This document shows positions 59,601 through 64,000 of a stretch of DNA of 64,000 bases, one piece after another. This DNA is from Bryum argenteum (taxonomy: Eukaryota; Streptophyta; Bryopsida; Bryales; Bryaceae): NCBI GenBank assembly GCA_037043015.1, contig CM073322.1, positions 11,419,601 to 11,483,600 of the forward strand. The letters run 5' to 3'. The translations under genes were made by a program, and so were the position numbers. The notes under the pieces were generated by a model, which was not told the DNA's origin, ran no database searches, and saw only the letters and a program-made list of their open reading frames with translations. Every line of letters starts with the position of its first letter. The first letter of the stretch is position 1.

Positions 59601-61268
59601 CCATTTGCAATGCCAGTGTAACTTCAGCTAGATGAGGTCATATCACAAATAACGATGCTTCCATCATGACTGCAGTATTCGTTGTTGCAGATAATCTTAT
59701 TTCTGAAGGAAAGACTACGAGCTCATACCAAAAGTTAGCTTAGTACATACTTTTGATATCCTCTCAAATACAAGGGAAGATTCTACCAGAATGATGAAAT
59801 GTATTACATGAATGATATGAACCGCATACTACAACTGTCTTCCCTGAGTGACATGCTTACAAAGGATGGGAGAACATACCAGAAAACGACAAAGAAGCAG
59901 AAGCGGAAGCACGGTGGCGGTACTTGGCACAGCTGCAGTGGCCAGAGACCACATCATCACCCCCGCGCGCAGCACAATCCTGTATATCGACGTCATTTAT
60001 AACCTACATAGCTCCCATGCATGTGCACATTCCAGAAAAACCATCTAACAGCGAAAAACATGCAACGAATAGCAAACAAGAGAATTAAAATCTGTTCTCA
60101 GAATGGTCTTTCAGATGTTTTGTGCTAGCGTGGATCTTCCACATACTTAAGTTCATGGTTGGTAGAGAAACAAGGACTAGATGGGAGTACTCACTGGCCA
60201 GAGAATGCTTTCGCAAGCCATCCACCCGGAAGTTGACTGATGCAGTAACCCCAAAAGAAAGATGACTGGACCAGTCCTGCAGTCGTAGAGCTCCAGCCCA
60301 GTTGATGGGACATCGGAATGATAGCCACACTCATGTTCACCTATTCATACGAAAAGCATTTTGCATCAAAACTCTGAATAGAACGAACAACAAAAGTAAG
60401 CTCTGTGTCATCCAGTGTCTAATCGTAGCTTCCTTCATTTGGACCTGATCATCTCATCTCATGGCCTACGAACAAAACGTTTGTAATATGAAAAAGTTAA
60501 TATATAGTTTAAGGTGTCCAAAACGATGATGAAGAATATTCATGAAGAGTAGAGAGGTACCGTTTGAAATTCATTACTGTTGTCAACTCAAATCTCGCAT
60601 GAGAACTGTTGCAGTCTAATTGACAGTATTGTGCGATCGCAATTAGATGAAGCTAGGGTTTACAATCTACACCAGAATATCCTATACGCTATTCATCAGC
60701 CATTGAACTACAACTTCCTCTAATTACAGATACTAAAATAGTACTGCATCTATTCTTATAATATCCCTAATTGATTATTGTGTTGACTGGAAAGATGAAC
60801 GAACGTCGAGGCCTGCTTAAGGAACTCAAGTTACGAATAATCTATTGATGGTTGAAGAAAGAGATGACTGACCTTGTCCATGTTGCATATAACAAATGCC
60901 AGTGCGGTGGTGATAATAAGCTTGAATCGTGGAGGCAATGTTCCCCATGACGTAATGGAGGCAACCACATCGGGCTCCTCAGGAGTCTTCTCCTCCTCTG
61001 GATTGTCTTCTTCTCGTACCGGGTCATCTTCTCGCACCTCGGGAGGAGGCGGCCCGTAAGCTCGACAAATTGATAATCTCTTCTTACATTGCAAGTATTT
61101 ACTCCCTGGATCAAATTCCTTACTCCTCAAACGCTGTCTACGTACAAGAATTCTCTTATTCGAAAAAGACAACAATGGCGATGCATCTTGCCTTCTGTTA
61201 CTATTGCCATTATGTAATCGCAAGTTACAGCTAGTAGGGAGCTGCAAATTCAACGAAAGCCCCCTCAT
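56602..61268 (-). CDS. Plastid-targeted anion transporter (PHT4/ANTR, major facilitator superfamily)
   Basis: Fifteen exons on the minus strand: 61268-60873, 60340-60195, 59979-59880, 59513-59461, 59350-59276, 59153-59073, 58981-58899, 58793-58678, 58508-58393, 58272-58236, 58010-57915, 57797-57656, 57547-57495, 57205-57119, 56694-56602. They close in frame to 557 aa. The first 80 residues are Ser/Arg/Leu-rich with few acids, like a chloroplast transit peptide, followed by an acidic linker. The transporter core has NMSVAIIPMSHQLGWSSTTA, QSSFFWGYCISQLPGGWLA, GEGVSPSAATDLIAR, LSERSRAVATVFGGLNVGSV, FCGNWGHYTLLSWLPTYF and YCTHQDISPKYASVLLG, all typical of the PHT4 family. Members carry phosphate or ascorbate across plastid membranes; the substrate here is unknown. 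The acceptor of exon 7 (58981) was chosen to keep the frame and is the weakest junction. The start is the first ATG after a non-ATG in-frame extension. Confidence 0.9.
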
Positions 61269-63207
61269 AGCGCCCGCCCTAGAATGTGAAAAACGCACAC
61301 AAACTATGAAATGAAAAAACGAAAAGAATTTAAATCATGTCTCTACAAGAAGAGAGACACATTTCAAATTGTCTATGAAGCTCCTTACGAGGTCAATTTG
61401 AAAATCAACTAAGATTGAGACCGGGGCAGAGCTCGGGGGGGGGGGACTAAGAAACCTAAACACGGAGCGCCCTGAAATTAGTTTCGGACAAAAGAACTGG
61501 GATCAGCTCGGGAGCGGGCGGTGCGGACGGGGATGGTGAGGAGTAATTGGCGTGTTTGGTTTGTTCGAGGTGGGAATCAGCAATTCGGGTATTTGATGCT
61601 TGCGAATCGGTCGGAGAATGTGTGAGCCCGGGGTGAGTGCGACGGGACCGGGAAGTGCAAGAGAGAGGGCATGAGTTACATGATTCTTTCTTTTACTTGA
61701 GGTTTCGCTGTCTTTCCAACTGGATTGCCAGGATATACCAGGGAGATCGATCTGATGGTAGCTCAGACGTGTACGTGTTGATAAAGGAAGGTGCACGGAA
61801 CAATTCTGGGTCCCATTCTTTTGTGCAACTGGATGACACTGGGACCGCCACGTGCGGCTCGACGGAGTGATTCATTCGTTTTTTCTCCGCCTCGATTCCA
61901 ACGTTTTTGCTCGAAGTTCTTCGACGGGCGGTAATGATACCCGGGGAAGATATCGATGTATGGTTGGGGCCTGATTGATGTCCGGCGATGAATTCAAAGA
62001 CATCATAACCCGTAGTTTAACCCCGAAGAGTATTCCCAAGGGACTGGCTTAAGGGACAAGACAGGACCAGTTACCTTAAACGACTTGCCACTCCTGTGTA
62101 GTGGCTCGCAATCGTGCTACCGACACTTACTCCTTCATATTAGAACCCAAAGTACTTTCTTCATGCTTGTGACGCTTCATCATAATGTTAGCATCTTTCT
62201 ATCTTTATTATAATTAGCATCTTTCAAATGTTTTCATTTTTTTAAGCTTCTATCTTCTTTATTTTGTTTAGCATCTTTTTGTTGTCTTCATCTTTTTAAG
62301 TGTCTTTCTATTGTCTTCAAATCCATGAACAAGTTGAGAATAGAGAACAAAGCATGGTCATTTAGCAAGGTCCTCAAGCCATTCCGTGGGAAAAGTGTGT
62401 GGGTTCAAAGCGGTGCTACATTTGTTAAACCTTCTTCCTCGACTACAATTAGGCCGGTGAAAAACTTGAAGTGTCACATGGGCACCACACGGGTATCTTA
62501 CGGGTATCACACAGGTATTTCCGAATTGAAATTTAAATATGCACTTTGAATTCCGGATGATGATGTTAAGCAGAGGACCTACACCAGATGAAAAAAAAGC
62601 TTCCCGGACTATGGCAAGATTCAGATCCCTCTGGTCCGAAATTTCCGAAGTCTCTGCCTGGACTTTGAGGCAGCCTGCGTGCAAGTGAAGACCAGTCACC
62701 ATTGATGCTGATTAGATCAGGTGTCACTTGAGCTATATTGCTGCAGCATACGCATTATCACTGACTGGCTTCAATTTAACTTGCTGAAGCATGGGAGCAT
62801 GACTGGCCTGCTCCACATCAGACATTATAAGGCTCACACGAGCCATTCATTTCATGTCCTTGAATTGGGAGTCACTTGCAACAAACTGATTTTCATAATG
62901 AGCAAAAAGCGGACATTTAGTATGTGAGCAATCAGACAAATATGCATTGAATTTAAGACAAAAGCCAAACGAGCTCGGCATGTGGAAACTGGTCACGATG
63001 TAGCTGCTTGAAAACTCATTTGTATATGACTGATGCAATTTCACAGATCACACAGCTATTGGTAGCGGAAGCAAGCTCACATGTACTCGCCATGCCTACT
63101 TGTTCAATGATAAGTAACAACACTCCACTAGAGTTTCTTTCACAATTTCTGGGGTGGATTTTTGATGGATTGGCAGGGCGTGATGGTGTTTGGGTTGGAT
63201 CATTGGA
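61269..63207. other. Divergent 5' flank of the PHT4 gene and 3' flank of agmatine deiminase
   Basis: A G run of 11-12 bases lies at about 61435-61446. Frames at 61503-61875 on both strands are mutually overlapping and unrecognised. TTTAACCCCGAAGAGTATTC near 62018 resembles a TTAA-element terminus without a partner. Confidence 0.4.
62030..62330 (+). repeat. Second copy of the 7920-8240 dispersed repeat
   Basis: It shares TTAAACGACTT, GTGGCTCGC, CAAAGTACTTTCTTCAT and repeated TTAGCATCTTTCTA blocks in the same order and orientation. Confidence 0.5.
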
Positions 63208-64000
63208 TCACCAGGCAGCTGGGTGCTGCTGCGTGATGCAGTGGATGTTGCCGGCGTTCAGCACCACCTCCCGCGAGCTCACCCCCACCACTTTGTACTC
63301 CGGCCCATATGCCTCCTGGATGATCTCCAGCGCGCGCTTGTCCGCCTCTGCTGCCACGCCGCCGAACTGCGGCACCACCACTCCGCCGTTGGCACAGTAG
63401 TGGTTGATGTACGTCGATGGCAGCCGCTCGCCTGCGATGCGCGGCACGTACCCCTTCTCAACGTACCCTTCTGCCAGCCCCCCGGCCTCCTTGAACGTCC
63501 GGAACAGCGGTGGCGGCCGCGGCAGCTTGATCACCTCCAGCTTCCGCCCCTTCGCGTCCGTCGTGTTCATCAGCCGGTTGTACGCGTCCATGGACACCTC
63601 GTACTGTGGGTCGTCAACGTCGTCTGTCCATGCCAGCAGCACCACGCCCGGCCGCACGAAGCAGCAGAAGTTGTCCACATGGCCGTTGACGACGCCGTCG
63701 TCGCCCATGATGCCGCGCCAGAACCAGATGATCTTGTCCAGGCCCAGGTAGTCCTTGAGCACCTTCTCGATGCCCTCCTTGCCCAGGTGCGGGTTCCGCG
63801 ACTCGTGCAGCAGGCACTCCTCCGTGCACATGAGCGTCCTGCAATGCCATGCCGTGCAATGAGATCAATTTAAGCATTCATCATCGATCGTGGACATGTA
63901 TGGCAAATTGTCGGATCGAGCATCTGTAAGTGGTTACGAAAGCGCACGTACCCTTGGCCGTCGGAGTGGATGGAGCCGCCCTCCAGATGGATGGGCGCCT
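63208..64000 (-). CDS. AIH: Agmatine deiminase (agmatine iminohydrolase), C-terminal part
   Basis: Two exons are visible on the minus strand: 63838-63208 with the stop, and 63952 running past the window end. Together they encode about 226 residues, and the N-terminal part lies outside. The enzyme hydrolyses agmatine to N-carbamoylputrescine and ammonia in the plant arginine-decarboxylase route to putrescine. Visible signatures of the guanidino-group-modifying fold are LEGGSIHSDGQGTLMCTEEC, a His in DDGVVNGHVDNFCCF, STYINHYCANGGVVVPQFGG, and the catalytic Cys in AGNIHCITQQHP near the C-terminus. The exon is strikingly GC-rich compared with every other gene in the window. Confidence 0.9.

Noticed and set aside
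62018-62040. TTAACCCCGAAGAG stretch resembling a TTAA-element end
   Set aside because: No partner terminus in inverted orientation was found within 1.5 kb, so it was not listed as an element.
63190-63873. Plus-strand frame of 227 codons rich in His, Pro and Val
   Set aside because: It is the antisense shadow of the GC-rich agmatine deiminase exon, which carries the catalytic motifs on the minus strand.
1-64000. LTR retroelements, retrovirus-like elements, Polintons, CRISPR arrays, tRNA or rRNA genes
   Set aside because: I saw no paired long direct repeats with TG..CA ends around reverse-transcriptase-like frames, no capsid- or polymerase-like frames, no regular spacer array and no complete tRNA cloverleaf apart from the SINE heads.

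Overview
The window reads as nuclear DNA of a land plant, most likely a bryophyte and perhaps a moss. Seven spliced or intronless genes with plant-type products (GT-AG introns, mostly 70-300 nt) sit in AT-rich intergenic DNA packed with short DNA transposons, SINE-like copies and minisatellites. The bryophyte call rests mainly on a glutathione S-transferase fused to a hemerythrin domain, an architecture described for mosses as the GSTH class. It is supported more loosely by a small, very basic linker-histone-like gene. No species can be named from the sequence alone.

Layout: 0-2.3 kb repeats; 2.98-6.82 kb (+) anoctamin/TMEM16-like channel or scramblase, 15 exons; 9.23-10.57 kb (+) intronless DPH1, the diphthamide synthase subunit; 12.8-18.35 kb (-) a very long STICHEL-like DnaX-family protein; 20.7-25.9 kb a nest of miniature transposons; 27.5 kb (+) an isolated linker-histone-like gene in an AT-rich desert; 30.16-33.22 kb (-) an O-fucosyltransferase-family protein, 12 exons; 35.2-43 kb more miniature elements, a palindromic tandem array and minisatellites; 43.6-46.0 kb (-) the GST-hemerythrin fusion; 48-56 kb a 1.45-kb minisatellite and further TTAA elements; 56.6-61.27 kb (-) a plastid PHT4-type anion transporter, 15 exons; 63.2 kb to the window edge (-) the 3' part of agmatine deiminase. 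The genes are unrelated housekeeping or metabolic functions and do not form a pathway or cluster.

The main unexpected content is in the repeats. About a dozen elements begin TTAACCCCTAAA-like and end with its inverse, each ending in TTAA at both sides, which is the signature of piggyBac-type transposition. Three of them are nested inside other miniature elements (one Tourist-like, one pogo-like, one older TTAA element), and two copies 34 kb apart are nearly identical. There are also a Stowaway-like element with the classic CTCCCTCCGTCCC end, a 140-bp CACTA-like element, three TTA-flanked GAGC-ended elements and a tRNA-derived SINE family. I saw no LTR retroelement, retrovirus-like element, Polinton, tRNA, rRNA or CRISPR array.

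All exon models were built by eye from splice sites, frame and protein-family resemblance. Each complete multi-exon model closes in frame (692, about 1597, 567, 543 and 557 aa). Repeat identities are visual estimates.
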